A DNA stretch of 64,000 nucleotides, taken from the NCBI GenBank assembly GCA_963576725.1, contig OY755237.1, positions 66,560,269 to 66,624,268 on the forward strand, written 5' to 3'. Each line of letters begins with the position of its first letter. Position 1 is the stretch's first letter. Of the stretch, positions 11,870 through 22,831 are shown in pieces. The stretch is from Azorinus chamasolen (lineage: Eukaryota > Mollusca > Bivalvia > Cardiida > Solecurtidae). The notes beneath the pieces were generated by a model. The model was not told the DNA's origin. It did not search any database and was given only the letters and a program-made list of their open reading frames with translations. The translations under genes were made by a program, and so were the position numbers.

Positions 11870-13620
11870 AAATACATGTACCAATATCTGCCATACCGCC
11901 CGACATGTTGAAAAGCTCTTCTCAAGTCCTGCCATTGTCGACCTGATGCTCCCAGCCATACCACATTGTACCACTGGCTTTCCAAGCCCAAATGGCGGCT
12001 GGCTGACCTATCAGCAATAATTTGAGTCCTCCGAACAATGGAATCTCCAAAGAACCAAATTTCTGTAAAATAAAATTGCCATTATTTAAACTGCATATTT
12101 TCGTACATATGATTTATATGCATCTGACTTCCAGCGCCCCATTTTCCTTTATAATCTCATCTTGCACCCCATGAATTGCAAGCTGAGTAGCTCTACCAAT
12201 CCTAAAACTATGGGATAGAGTTACCAATTTCTGCAGTGTCCTTTTTAGCGTTAGTCCACTGTATCCCTGCCACCGTAACTTGGCTGTTATACTGGACTTC
12301 TGGTGGCCACTTTTGCCCCATACCCTGGCTTTTCTGAAAAGCTGTGAAGCAAGATGTCCCTGTGTTGGACACCAGACAGCAGGCTTTGTGTTACGGCTGT
12401 CTTTGTGTTAAAGACTGTCTCTAAGATCAGAAGCCTGTTGTTTGGTTCAATCTGTTGTCAACTAGTTGGGGGTCATGTCTGAAACCTTCCTTCTAGGCAC
12501 AAAGGTATGCTTGAACCAACATTCCAGTCTCATCTTGCAGGTAGAAATAGAGGCAATGCCATGTCTCCTGCTAGTAGAAGGGCCTGTGTTCTTGCCACGA
12601 ACCTCTTCACTGTTCTGGTTGGAGACTTTGTCTGCTCCAAGATTGGTACATGTACTAGGACTTGATGTTTCTGTATTGCCTGGGTTTTCTGGAAGAACTA
12701 CCAGATTAGTTGAAGAAGCCGAAACCAGTGGAGCAGTGAATGGCAGACTTGATATTTGTCCTGGTGGAATGGGACTTGGTATCGTGGTAACAGCTGGTAG
12801 ATTTGATGGTGGGGTCAAGGTTGTAAGAGATGGGGAAGTTGCTATATATGATATTGCAGGGCTTGCATATGGAATTGTATCTAATTGTGGCTCGTGCTGT
12901 GGTGGTGTCGGCAGTGTCAAGAGTGATAGTGGCACCGTCCTAGTCCTCTTGGCTGGTGTGCACTCAAGCCCAAGTGTTCTTATCAGTTTTAGTTCTTTTC
13001 ATCCCAGATAGACCTATTGTGGATAAAATTCTCCTCATTTGTACCACTGCACAGTGAACTCATGTGTTCAGAATTTCAGCTCCCGGCTGGAAAGGTGCCA
13101 TCAAGCACAGGAGTCGGTCATGATCCCGATGGTCGTCACACTAAACAGTGAGCTTGTACATTTTTCCAGCTTCTCCACTGACAATGTCTTTTCCTCCTTC
13201 TTGGTCCAGGCTTAGACTCGCTACCTTAGTGGAAGAGTATGACTACTTTGATGATAGCACCTGATGGCAGTCCCAGCCCTTCAACCACATCTCACCTGAA
13301 CCTAGACAAGTACTATGAAGAATATCTTCCTTTAAAGTTGGCACCGTTGGCCTTTTCCCTGCAGGTTCTACAGAGACATTGTTTAAATAAGCTCTTGGCT
13401 TTGTTGCTAAGTTAAAGGCCTCACTATCGCTGGGGAACTTTCTCCCAAATTCCTTCCTGATATTTCGGTGATGGCTGGCTATGTGTATCCTCAAGTCCAC
13501 AGGCCTTCTAAAGTCCCTTCGGCTGCTACATCAGCAGCACACAACTTCTAGAAAGCGATGTGGCTGCTTTATGTAGTGATGCCTAAGCTCTTCTTTGCCT
13601 CTCTTTACCAACAGATGAAT
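11870..13620 (-). pseudogene. Decayed transposon gene with tyrosine recombinase and SGNH-like parts
   Basis: Read on the minus strand. 13500-13243 is an open stretch (HHRNIRKEFGRKF, KGWDCHQVL). 12935-12462 is a Ser/Pro/Thr-rich open stretch. Near 12235-12185 stands SHSFRIGRATQLAIHG, the HxxR region of a tyrosine recombinase, followed near 12140-12110 by GRWKSDAYKSY, which carries the late catalytic Trp/Tyr segment. One extra G just before this breaks the frame. After a plausible short intron (acceptor near 12064) IWFFGDSIVRR begins, a GDS-type SGNH-hydrolase-like start, running to about 11885. This order is known from tyrosine-recombinase elements (Crypton- or DIRS-like) in invertebrates. Several stops show it is dead. 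That the 13.2-13.5 kb part belongs to the same element is inference. Confidence 0.65.
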
Positions 13621-13639
13621 GACATCGGAAAATATATGG

Positions 13640-14280
13640 CCACCATAGGTCTAACAGTGAGGATTAACATATGTCCTATTACATAGTCTCAGCTCCCCCT
13701 TTATCCTTTATTGAATTGATGTATGTGATGATGTTCATTCTTGAGACAAAATTTGTTTTGCGGTTTATAATTATAGTGGAAGGAATATAACCATTTGAAG
13801 CACACATCGCATTGAATTATAATATAATACCAGCACTATGTTGTCACTATTCCCTTATCCTGATGAGGATGTGATACCGATATTCTTTACATGTACAGCA
13901 TGACATTGTATTGTATCTATGGATAGAAATGTGGTAGCCCTGGACAGTAAGGCCAACCATGAGTGGTACCTTACCATATATTCAATATATGCTTATATTT
14001 AGCAAACGACACATGCTATTTAATTTTAAAAACACTAATAACAGAATAATAAAATTATCTAATAAAAAATTATAATCAAATAAAATTAAGGTTTGCAATA
14101 AAAATGCCAGCATCGGTAAATTAATTTGGTCTTAGATTTAAACCTGGCCCTGTAATGAATTTGAAACGGGGTTTAGCATGCACTGGTAGCAATACATTGT
14201 AAAACAAAGCAAACTTCTTGATTTGTAGATAAATTCAATCAACCACCATTACAAACTTCTCTCAAACATTAATAATACAG
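13640..14280. other. No gene recognised
   Basis: AT-rich sequence without a coding pattern or named repeat. Confidence 0.4.
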
Positions 14281-14282
14281 AT

Positions 14283-14484
14283 ATATTTATCAGAGCTCCA
14301 GATAAGATGCGTAATTTAAAATATTTTCAAGTATAACTTCTTTATTGCTCCACCAAGCCCTATGTTGTGACCACTCTATAGAATTTTCTCTTCGAGACAA
14401 TTCTAAAGAGTGGTCACAACATGGGATTTGGTGGAGAAATGGCGATTTTAGTATTTGAGTATGCACCGTTATCTGTAGCTCTGT
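14283..14484. mobile_element. Family E hairpin element
   Basis: GCTCCAGATAAGATGCGTAA-type left part, arms CCTATGTTGTGACCACTCTA and complement around TCTCTTCGAGAC, right part ending TATCTGTAGCTCTG. Other copies: 17834, 52185, 53893, 60125 and 63540. Confidence 0.75.
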
Positions 14485-14689
14485 ATTTACTGTTAAATGT
14501 ACTTGTTTTGTGGATGGAATAGGCTATGAAGCCTTCAGTGGGTGAGGTATTTGTTGAACCTTGGGAAACACTAAAGATTCAATCATATAAGTTTCTACTC
14601 ACCACTGACCGCAGTACCTGATTTCTTAGGATACCGTATGTTTTGGTGATATCTTCTGAGTTGTTCTGTTAGTATGGCACCTGGAATCT

Positions 14690-15110
14690 CAAATTTTCCC
14701 GCCAGCTACCCAGCGTTTCAGGTAGACTGGTTCTCTGAAAGTACGGCGAGTCCGGGGAAGAATTAACCATGCAGCCACATCACTCCTCCCCACTTTATTT
14801 AGGCAGTCCAGTACCTCCTGAGGTAGCTATGAAGATCCATTAGTCTATGGCGCTCTGGCTAAGACTCCAGTGGAGACACACCATCTCAGCTGGGCCATCT
14901 ACAGAGGCACCTTGTGTTCCACAACGCCATCCGCAGAACATTCTTTCATGGCTATTGTTTATTGCAGTCTGGCCCAGAAAGGCCAATGTAGACCTCTTGA
15001 GGGGCCTGAAACTGATGTATGGCATGTGCATCTCCAGAACTCCAGCCACCTGTTCATTAGGCATTTTGACCATTTTGTTATTTGGAGGTGGAATTTTAAA
15101 ATAATACTTT
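14690..15110 (-). pseudogene. Degenerate coding-like fragment, unclassified
   Basis: On the minus strand 15073-14840 is open, and another frame from about 14822 to 14690 reads VLDCLNKVGRSDVAAWLILP then RTRRTFREPVYLKRWVAGGK before a stop. The even amino-acid composition suggests derivation from a protein, probably of a transposable element, but I do not recognise the family. An overlapping plus-strand frame at 14847-15104 is also open, so the strand is uncertain. Confidence 0.3.
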
Positions 15111-15639
15111 ATGCCAAAGATGAACTGTGAAATAACCCCCCAAATTTCAGGCCCTATATGTGTGTCTGTAGGTCTTGTAAATCTTATGTGTTCACCTCCT
15201 CATACACCTCAAACATTCACAGATGAACAAATGTACATAAAGACTGGAAGTTTTGCTCTGACTATTTTTACTAGAGTTATGGGACTTTGAAATTTTCTTC
15301 ACTCTATAGCATAGTGAAAAGTTCTTGATTTAGAGACAATATCGGCATCCATGTCCTATTTACACACATTTCTAGTTTATATAAGTAGCTAGGAAACCTG
15401 GTTATACTTATAACTAATGCAGTAAATGTTCCAAAACTAAATGCAACTTTGCAGAATTACGATTTAACATGTTTTTTTTTTAATTTCATGCTTTAGGACT
15501 CATTTATTCAGTTTGGGACTCATAGTTTTCCTGTGGGACTCATTGTTTTCAGATGTGCGAGTCTTGGGACTCATGGTTAAAAATTCTAGATTAATCACTG
15601 TATAAGCTTTGAATTGAAAATGATTTGGATCTACAGTAG

Positions 15640-15795
15640 TACAATATGTTTAATTTTCCCGCCATTGTTTATACCATGACGTCATTTCTGTGACGTTAAG
15701 TAATTTATAGTTGTTATGCACTGATGAAGATGTAAATCGAAACATGTATGCAGTAAAATAAAAAACGTGTTGGTTGTAAATTAAACCCATATGTG
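15640..15795 (+). mobile_element. Penelope-like element 3' end with hammerhead-like core
   Basis: CTGATGA at 15721-15727, a GAT/ATC stem with GTAA loop (15729-15738), then GAAAC at 15739-15743 match the conserved core of a hammerhead ribozyme. CATGT (15743-15747) can pair with ACGTG (15765-15769) as stem III, leaving a TT cleavage context. Penelope-like elements are known to carry hammerhead motifs in their terminal repeats. Stem I is not evident here, so activity is doubtful. No Penelope reverse transcriptase is visible nearby. Confidence 0.45.
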
Positions 15796-15800
15796 TTTTG

Positions 15801-15951
15801 TAATGGCAGATAGACACAGGAATTTATGGCTTATATATTATAGCATAAGCAAACAGAGCAGACCCTAATCAGATGGCTCCTACAGGAGCCATCTGATCAG
15901 GATCTACTCTGTTTGCAAAGGCATAGAAAGGTGTATCTATTGAGTTAAAGG
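15801..15951. mobile_element. Family A MITE, 5'-truncated
   Basis: Good palindrome with apex GGCTCCTACAGGAGCC, right end GAGTTAAAGGG followed by TTAA; the outer left part is missing. It abuts the Penelope-like 3' end. Confidence 0.8.
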
Positions 15952-16228
15952 GTTAACCCATTACCTATATTCATATGCCATTGTTGAAATTCGGCCAATA
16001 TAGAGTTAAGGAGAAAATGGAGTTATCTACCTGTAGCAAACACCAGAATCTGTGACTCACCAGCAACACCTGATACAGAAAATGTTTGAAGTCTTATTTT
16101 ACTATTTTGCCACTGGCAATTTTGCTTTTAACTTGCTTTCTTTCACAGACTAACAGGTTAAATTAATTGTTAGTCAAAATGTAGACATTGTCAACTATTA
16201 GAAAGCCTGGGTGAAACTTGTTTGATCT

Positions 16229-16438
16229 TAATCCTTTCAGTGTGGGAAATAAGTCACTTATGTCCTTTGCAAACAGTGAAGGCCCAGAAGAGAGAGGGCT
16301 CATAAAGGAACCTTCTCATTAGGATCTACACTGTTTCTGTCATGTTACTCTTTTCTTTAAAAAATCTGAATATTCACAGTAAGCTTGATTTGTTTGATAT
16401 TTTGTACAATTCATTTGAAAAATCAGTGTTGATTGGGT
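16229..16438. mobile_element. Family N MITE
   Basis: TCCTTTCAGTGTGGG left end, core TTTGCAAACAGTG...CACTGTTT, right part TTCACAGTAAGCTTGATTTG, ending GGGTTAA. It matches the copy at 48936-49136. Confidence 0.65.
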
Positions 16439-16697
16439 TAAGCACCTTACATAGAGTTAGACGGATAAATAACACATCTACTTTTTCGTTTTATTTCTTG
16501 TTTTTCAGATTTTATTGATTCTGTTTACATTTTAAGTTTATAGGCAGTTTAAGTAGTTTTGTACTGCATATAGCAGCCACTTGTTTTAGGACATTTATGT
16601 TTATTCATTCAGTTGACCTTTTTATTGAGTTTTAGAGAGAGGTAGATCTAATACTGCATTTCATTTATATTTTCCAACTATCCAAGAAGGGCAAACA

Positions 16698-16840
16698 TTA
16701 CCCTTTACCTAATAGACACCTTTGCAAACAGAGTAGACCTAGACATGACGGATCCTATAGGAGCTGTCTCATCACGGTCTGCTCAATTTGATTCTGAAGT
16801 TTGTGCCATTTAGCTGTGGCATCTCTATCACTAGTTGTTA
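16698..16840. mobile_element. Family A MITE, partial
   Basis: CCCTTTACCTAATAGACACC start, core AGACCTAGACATGACGGATC; truncated where the family B element begins. Confidence 0.6.
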
Positions 16841-16845
16841 ATTAA

Positions 16846-17065
16846 CCCATTCCCTCCTAGGCCGTTTTAGACCTAACCTCTTTGAATAAACCTACCAAAA
16901 AGGAGCATTAACTATAGAAAAGGAGAATTTCAGAATTGTGTAGTTTTGAAATCATGGTGATAAATTGAGCATTTATTCAATAGGAGCAAATGTTCTATTT
17001 ATCGCAATGGTTTCAAAGCATAACTTTTACATAGGAGTCAAAAGGCATCAGCAGGAGAGAATGGG
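16846..17065. mobile_element. Family B MITE with TTAA duplication
   Basis: 220 bp. TTAA at 16842-16845 and 17066-17069. CCCATTCCCTCC...GGAGAGAATGGG, apex around TTCAATAGGAGCAAATG. Confidence 0.85.
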
Positions 17066-17071
17066 TTAAAG

Positions 17072-17267
17072 TTTACCTCTCTATAACGACCACTAAATTA
17101 CATAAAGTATTTTGTGTTAAAGGCATTTAGCTGCTTAAAGCAAGGTGAAAACAAGGCTCCTGTAGGAGCGTTCTATTTTACTTTCACCTTGCTTTAAGCA
17201 GCCACCTGCCCTAAATACCAACTAATTAAGATAATTTAGTGGTCATTATAGAGAGGTTTTAATGTAT
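17072..17267. mobile_element. Family C MITE
   Basis: Left end CTCTCTATAACGACCACTAA, right end TTAGTGGTCATTATAGAGAG, core GCTTAAAGCAAGGTGAAA and complement with apex GGCTCCTGTAGGAGC. It resembles the copy at 61273. The outermost CAGTAAAACC on the left is eroded. Confidence 0.75.
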
Positions 17268-17561
17268 TTTACGAAGTCTGTGTATTTTGTTCACACACCA
17301 CTTATTTTACTGTAACAGTCTTTTACTGTATATTTTGTTCACACACCACTGCCCAGGGATTTAGGTGTGTAAATGTATATACATGTATATTGCACTATTC
17401 TATTATTATATAAGTAATGATATTTTTATAAATAAAACTGTCAAAATAGTTCATCTTTGTGTTTTATGTACTGAAACAAACTTCCTGAAGTAGCTGTCTG
17501 ATCAGATCAGATTCTACTGTTTACTATGGCAGTGAATTTCTGTATATATTTTTATGCAATA

Positions 17562-17777
17562 CTTTACCCCATAAATATGTCTTTTATGCCTTTGAAAGCA
17601 GTAGACCCAGATCAGATGGCTCCTATAGGAGCCATCTGATCAGGCTCTGTTCTATTTGCTTATAGTATAATATAGATATGCCTATAATTCCCTGTGTCCA
17701 TGTGCCATTATAAAAATAATCTAATTCATATGAAATGATATCCTTATTTCTTGCAGAAATATGCATGAAGTTAAGGG
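17562..17777. mobile_element. Family A MITE, reverse orientation
   Basis: Apex GGCTCCTATAGGAGCC inside a near-perfect palindrome (17609-17660), long arm to the right, ending AAGGG then TTAA. Confidence 0.8.
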
Positions 17778-17833
17778 TTAAGGTTGAAGAATGTACATGT
17801 AGATGCAATAGTATCGTGCCAAAACCTTGACAT

Positions 17834-18030
17834 ATAGTACAGAGGTCCTGATAAGATGCAAAAATTAAAACATTTTCAAGAATAACTTCATTATTTCCTG
17901 ACCAAACATTATATTGTGACCACTTTTTAGAATTGTCTCGAAGAGACGATTCTAAAGAGTGGTTACAACATAGGGTTTGGTCAAGAAATGACAATCTTAG
18001 TACCTCAGTACACACCTTTATCAGTTGGTA
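17834..18030. mobile_element. Family E hairpin element
   Basis: GTCCTGATAAGATGCAAAAA-type left end, arms around TCTCGAAGAGACG, right end with GTGGTTACAACATAGGGTTT and CACACCTTTATC. Confidence 0.75.
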
Positions 18031-18289
18031 TATATTACCGTAATACTGTTACAGCTATTTGTAGCAGTAAGTAGGCTGAAGATCGTTCAGGATCTTGTAT
18101 CATATTTGAGCCACTGAAGACAAACATGGGTGATACAACTAGAACTATCACTAAAGGTGATGAATACCCCCACATGGCAGCTTTGATTGCGAATCCAAGT
18201 TTGTGACACCAACTATCCATGTAACAGGACTAAAACACATAAATACTCAAAGTTAAAGGAGAGATAATTCTGTAATGCTTGCAACAAAC

Positions 18290-19805
18290 ATATGAAAACT
18301 TTAAAAATGAAGGAGGATTTGTGACACGAAATCCCCATGTTTCATGCCAAAATGAAAATGTTCGCGCTGGTCCGATTTTGCAGAATGACACTGGTTCTTT
18401 TTCCATTTCAAGGCCAGGTATTAAGTTCAAGGTCACAGAGACCTGAATATCTACTACCCAATATGTATTGACACAACAGGTTTGGTAATGCTAGATAATA
18501 AAGTATAGGATATATGCTCCGGACAAGACCTGAAATTTGTGTCTTGCACATCTACTACTCCTGAGTAACATTTATGCCAAGTATCAAGTAAATCAGGTTG
18601 AAAGTGAAGGAGGAGTTCGCCGGGCAAGATTTTGCCTGCCAATTTTAAGACCAATTTCAAGGCCAAAGGTCAAGGTCACAGATATTTGAAATTTGTGTCT
18701 TGCACATCTACTACTCCTGAGTAACATTTATGCCAAGTATCAAGTGAATCAGGTTGAAAGTGAAGGAGGAGTTCAAAGTACAAGATTTTGCCTGCCAATT
18801 TCAATACCAATTTCAAGGACAAAGGTCAAGGTCACAGAGACCTGAAATTTGTGTCTTGCACATATATTACTCCTGAGTAACATTTATGCCAAGTATCAAG
18901 TGAATCAGGTTGAAATTGAAGGAGGAGTTCAAAGTACAAGATTTTGCCTGCCAATTTCAAGACCAATTTCAAGGCCAAAGGTCAAGGTCAAGGTCAGAGA
19001 GACCTGAAATTTGTGTCTTGCACATCTACTACTCCTGAGTAACATTTATGCCAAGTATCAAGTAAATCAGGTTGAAAGTGAAGGAGGAGTTCGCCGTACA
19101 AGATTTTGCCTGCCAATATTAAGACCAATTTCAAGGTCAAAGGTCAAGGTCACAGAGATTTGAAATTTGTGTCTTGCACATCTACTACTCCTGAGTAACA
19201 TTTATGCCAAGTATCAAGTGAATCAGGTTGAAAGTGAAGGAGGAGTTCAAAGTACAAGATTTTGCCTGCCAATTCAATACCAATTTCAAGGCCAAAGGTC
19301 AAGGTCACAGAGACCTGAAATTTGTGTCTTGCACATATACTACTCCTGAGTAACATTTATGCCAAGTATCAAGTGAATCAGGTTGAAAGTGAAGGAGGAG
19401 TTCAAAGTACAAGATTTTGCCTGCCAATTTTAAGACCAATTTCAAGGCCAAAGGTCAAGGTCAATGTCACAGAGACCTGAAATTTGTGTCTTGCACATCT
19501 ACTACTCCTGAGTAACATTTATGCCAAGTATCAAGTGAATCAGGTTGAAAGTGAAGGAGGAGTTCAAAGTACAATATTTTGCCTGCCAATTTCAATACCA
19601 ATTTCAAGGCTAAAGGTCAAGGTCAAGGTCACAGAGACCTGAAATGTGTGTCTTACACATCTACTACTCCTGAGTAACATTTATGCCAAGTATCAAATGA
19701 ATCAGGTTGAAACTGAAGGAGGAGTTGAAAGTACAAGATTTTGCGGACAGACCAACGACCAACCGACAGGCTGATTCCAGTATACCCCACTCAAACTCTG
19801 TGCGG
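18290..19805. repeat. Satellite-like array of about eight 157-bp units
   Basis: Units share TTTGTGTCTTGCACATCTAC, then TGAGTAACATTTATGCCAAG, then AAGATTTTGCCTGCCAATTT, then AAGGTCAAGGTCACAGAGAC. Starts fall near 18532, 18685, 18842, 19007, 19163, 19317, 19478 and 19641; a diverged unit precedes them from about 18290. The array ends in GACAGACCAACGACCAACCG and a short GCGGGTATAATGA tail. Each junction carries one or two perfect TCAAGGTCA motifs. Short open frames across it are by-products of the repeat. Confidence 0.9.
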
Positions 19806-20010
19806 GTATAATGACGGAAAATGATTGAGATGTTGGAGGTATAAAATACATACAAATCAGCATAAAGAGTTATGAGTTTTATTTATTATGTAATGAACAC
19901 ACTATTACTCATGATTTAAGTGTTGACATTATAATGACAAACCTGTGGTACATGAAGTCAGCATGCATGATTAAAAAATTATTTCAAAACAAAACTATCT
20001 AATATCATTA

Positions 20011-20219
20011 ACAATTTACCTCATAGAGATGCCTTTGCAAACAGAGTAGACCCAGACCAGGGTCTGCTTTGTTTGCTTATGATATAGACCTTATTCTACA
20101 GTATCTGCTATGGTTAAAATTCCCTTGTTCATAATGCCATAATAAAAGTGCAGCTGCTGAGTCCTGTAATGGACGTCCTAACAGTCATTTTTTTACATGA
20201 ATATTTTTTAGGTAAAGGG
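20011..20219. mobile_element. Family A MITE without the apex
   Basis: The hairpin has closed up to GACCCAGACCAGGGTC, losing the usual GCTCC-NNNN-GGAGC centre. Right end GGTAAAGGG followed by TTAA. Confidence 0.7.
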
Positions 20220-20270
20220 TTAAACATTCTGTTCATGGAAAAGCTTTTCCACTCACAAGCTGAGGGTTAA

Positions 20271-20458
20271 CCCATTCCCTCACTTTGATGCCTCTGTAAA
20301 AGTCACTTTTTGAAACCACTGTGATAAATAGAGTATTTGCTCCATATCAGCAAATGCTTTATCAGTGATTTCAAAACTACACAATTCTACAGGAGCTGTC
20401 GGATCTGGGTTTGCTCTGTTTGCAAAGGCATGAAAAAGTATTTGCATGATGGAAAGGG
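20271..20458. mobile_element. Chimeric MITE: family B left half, family A right half
   Basis: TTAA at 20267-20270 and 20459-20462. The left end CCCATTCCCTCACTTTGATG runs through the family B hairpin to ACTACACAATTCT, then continues as family A from ACAGGAGCTGTCGG through CTCTGTTTGCAAAGGC to GGAAAGGG. Confidence 0.75.
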
Positions 20459-20791
20459 TTAAACATTGTTATCATAAAATGTATTATCGATCTTGGGTCC
20501 TGGTTTGCTTCTAAATGGCCTACTGTAACATGATAACTACAGAAATGTAGTTTTACAGCCCGTTTCATCAATGGCTTATTGAAGGGCATTACAGAAAATT
20601 ATGAGTCTGTCTAATTCTGCCACATTTCATTTGTGTCTCTCTCTTATCATATTTATTAAACCTGTTGTCTAAGAATAATATGAAGCCCATGGAGGCTTGT
20701 GTCTTTTTATACAATTACAAATGAGTTAACAATTTGTATTTCAGTAATATTATAAGAATGTGATGTTTACAGTAAAACCTGTTTAGCCTTT

Positions 20792-21000
20792 TCCTCCATA
20801 AATACACCTTTGCAAACAGATCCAGATCAGACGGCTCCTATATAATCTGTCTGATCAAGGTCTGCTCTGTTTGCTGATGACATCATATTGATGATGGTAC
20901 AGTTTCTACAATTCCTGCCTCCTTGTGCTATTATAACAAATTAATCTAATTAATATTCATGACATCATTATTTCTTACATGAATATTCATGGAGGAAAGG
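20792..21000. mobile_element. Family A MITE, reverse orientation
   Basis: CCTTTTCCTCCATAAATACA left end, decayed apex GGCTCCTATATAATC, full long arm ending CATGGAGGAAAGGATTAA. Confidence 0.75.
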
Positions 21001-21084
21001 ATTAACCTTTTCCCTAATGAAAGTTATTGTGTGAAGTGATCACTTCATGAATATTCATCAACTTAATTGTTGTAAAATTATCAA

Positions 21085-21551
21085 CCCTTTACTCTATAAA
21101 TATGCCTTTGTAAACAGAGTAGACCCTGATCAGATTGCTCTACAGGAGCCATCTGATCAGGGTCTGCTGTTTGCTTAAGCCTTTCTCTGTTCTAAGTTTA
21201 GTCCAAATTTCAATACCTACTGAATATTCATTAACAAAATAGTTATAAAGAAATATGGAACTTGGAATATTGCAGACATTTTAGAAAGCAAAGAAACAGA
21301 TTTATCAAATTCTATTAGCAAACAGAGCAGACCCTGATCAGACGGCTCCTCTAGGAGCCGTCTGATCTGGGTCTACTCTGTTTGCAAATGCGTGAAAACA
21401 CGTTTGTATGAGGGAAAGGGTTAAGAAATAATATAGATATGATTCTACAGTTTCTGCCATAGCAAAAACGCCCTGTATTCATGTGTCATTTTTAAACAAA
21501 TTAATATTCAGGATGTCATTATTTCTTTCATTAATACTCATGGAGTAAAGG
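21085..21551. mobile_element. Family A MITE split by an A2 insertion
   Basis: Left arm 21085-21172 stops at TTTGCTTAA, and the right arm resumes at 21425 with GAAATAATATAGATATGATT and runs to GGAGTAAAGGG. Between them lies a complete A2 element with TTAA on both sides. Confidence 0.8.
21177..21420. mobile_element. Family A2 MITE nested in family A
   Basis: TTAA at 21173-21176 and 21421-21424. Long arm with TTCTAAGTTTAGTCC and CCTACTGAATATTCAT, apex GGCTCCTCTAGGAGCC, right end GTATGAGGGAAAGGG. Confidence 0.85.
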
Positions 21552-21556
21552 GTTAA

Positions 21557-21943
21557 ATAAGTATTTGACAAAAACTGTAGGATCAGATCTATATAATTCC
21601 ATAAGCAAACAGAGCAGACCCTGATCAGACAGTTCTTACAGCAGTCATCTGATCTGTGTCTACTCTGCTTGCAAAGGCGTGAAAAGGCATTTACACGAGG
21701 GAAAGTGTTTAATATTTATTTAATAATTATGCCTATAAACACCTCTGCAGATTAGGCCCTGATCAGATGGTTCTTGTAGGAGCTGCCTGATCAGTCTGCA
21801 CTGTTTGCTCATGAAATAATATAGATTGGATTCTACAGTGATTGCCATGACCAAACATTCCAGTATTCATGTCATTATAAAAAATCAGCTAATTAATATT
21901 TGTGATGTCAGATTTTCATGAATATTCCTGTAGTAAAGGGCTA
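21557..21943. mobile_element. Two family A MITEs
   Basis: 21557-21708 is 5'-truncated with apex CAGTTCTTACAGCAGTCATC. 21726-21943 is in reverse orientation with apex GGTTCTTGTAGGAGCTGC and ends GTAAAGGGCTAA. Confidence 0.7.
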
Positions 21944-21977
21944 AATGACTACATATTGGATAACAATATGAGTCTTG

Positions 21978-22075
21978 GAAAACAGGTGGCTGCTTAATGC
22001 AGGACAAAAGCAATGCAGAAAGCTCCCAGTGTACCCTTGTCCTGCATTAAAAAGTCACCTGTCTGCAAGACTTCT
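21978..22075. mobile_element. Family C MITE core only
   Basis: CAGGTGGCTGCTTAATGCAG, GCAGAAAGCTCC and a shortened return arm CCTGCATTAAAAAGTCACCT. Terminal repeats are not visible. Confidence 0.6.
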
Positions 22076-22087
22076 TTTGTGTGGTTG

Positions 22088-22290
22088 TTTAACTTATGAA
22101 TATTTACAAAGATTGTTATAATAGCATATGGACATAAGAATGTTTGGCCATGGCAGAAATTGTAAATTCATATCTATATTATATCAGAAGCAAACTGAGC
22201 AGACCCTGATCAGACGGCTATTGTATGAGCTGTCTGATCTGGGTCTACTCTGTTTGCAAAGGCGTAGAAAGACGTATTGGTGGAGTAAAG
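22088..22290. mobile_element. Family A MITE, 5' end eroded
   Basis: Long arm with GGCCATGGCAGAAATTG, core around GGCTATTGTATGAGCTG, right end GGAGTAAAGGGTAAA. Confidence 0.7.
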
Positions 22291-22479
22291 GGTAAACACA
22301 GGTTTTCTGTATTTTGAACTGCAATTTTAAGGTGTCCTGAGTTTTATTACCCTAAAACCATTTATGCTGATATATTCTATGTACAATTGGTCAAATATTA
22401 ACTTTTCCTTGTCATTTTGATCTGTGTCTACACTGTATGCCCTTGTTCCATTAACTTCACTGCCAATGTCACATAATTT

Positions 22480-22609
22480 TTTATGTGATTACTTATGCAA
22501 ATAGTTTGGATCCAGATGAGATGCCGAGTAACTCCTACAGGAGCCTTCTGATCAGGGTCTTAACTCTGTTTGCAAAGGCATAGAAAGTTGTGTTTATGGA
22601 GTAAAGGGT
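22480..22609. mobile_element. Chimeric MITE: family F left arm, family A right arm
   Basis: The left arm GTTTGGATCCAGATGAGATG reaches the family F apex GAGTAACTC and then switches to CTACAGGAGCCTTCTGATC, continuing as the family A right arm to GGAGTAAAGGG and TTAA. Confidence 0.65.
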
Positions 22610-22831
22610 TAAAGACAAAGTTTATAGAAGTGTATTCATAAACCCATAAATTCTATCAGTCCTATACATGGGACATAGGCAAAGTGTGTAGACCCAGATA
22701 AGATGACACCTGAGGGAGCTCTACCAATCAATGTCATAGGCTCTTTTTTTACCAACTATTCCTATTGTAGGAACCCCTCACATGAAAACTGGATGGGTTC
22801 CAAATTTCCATGTGGACGGGTTTACTTTTAT

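Noticed and set aside
12466..13011. 181-codon plus-strand open frame
   Set aside because: It overlaps, on the opposite strand, the Ser/Pro/Thr-rich stretch of the tyrosine-recombinase relic. Its composition (V/G-rich without motifs) looks like an antisense shadow.
18290..19805. Regular array resembling CRISPR repeats
   Set aside because: Units are 157 bp tandem repeats without spacers in eukaryotic DNA; it is a satellite.
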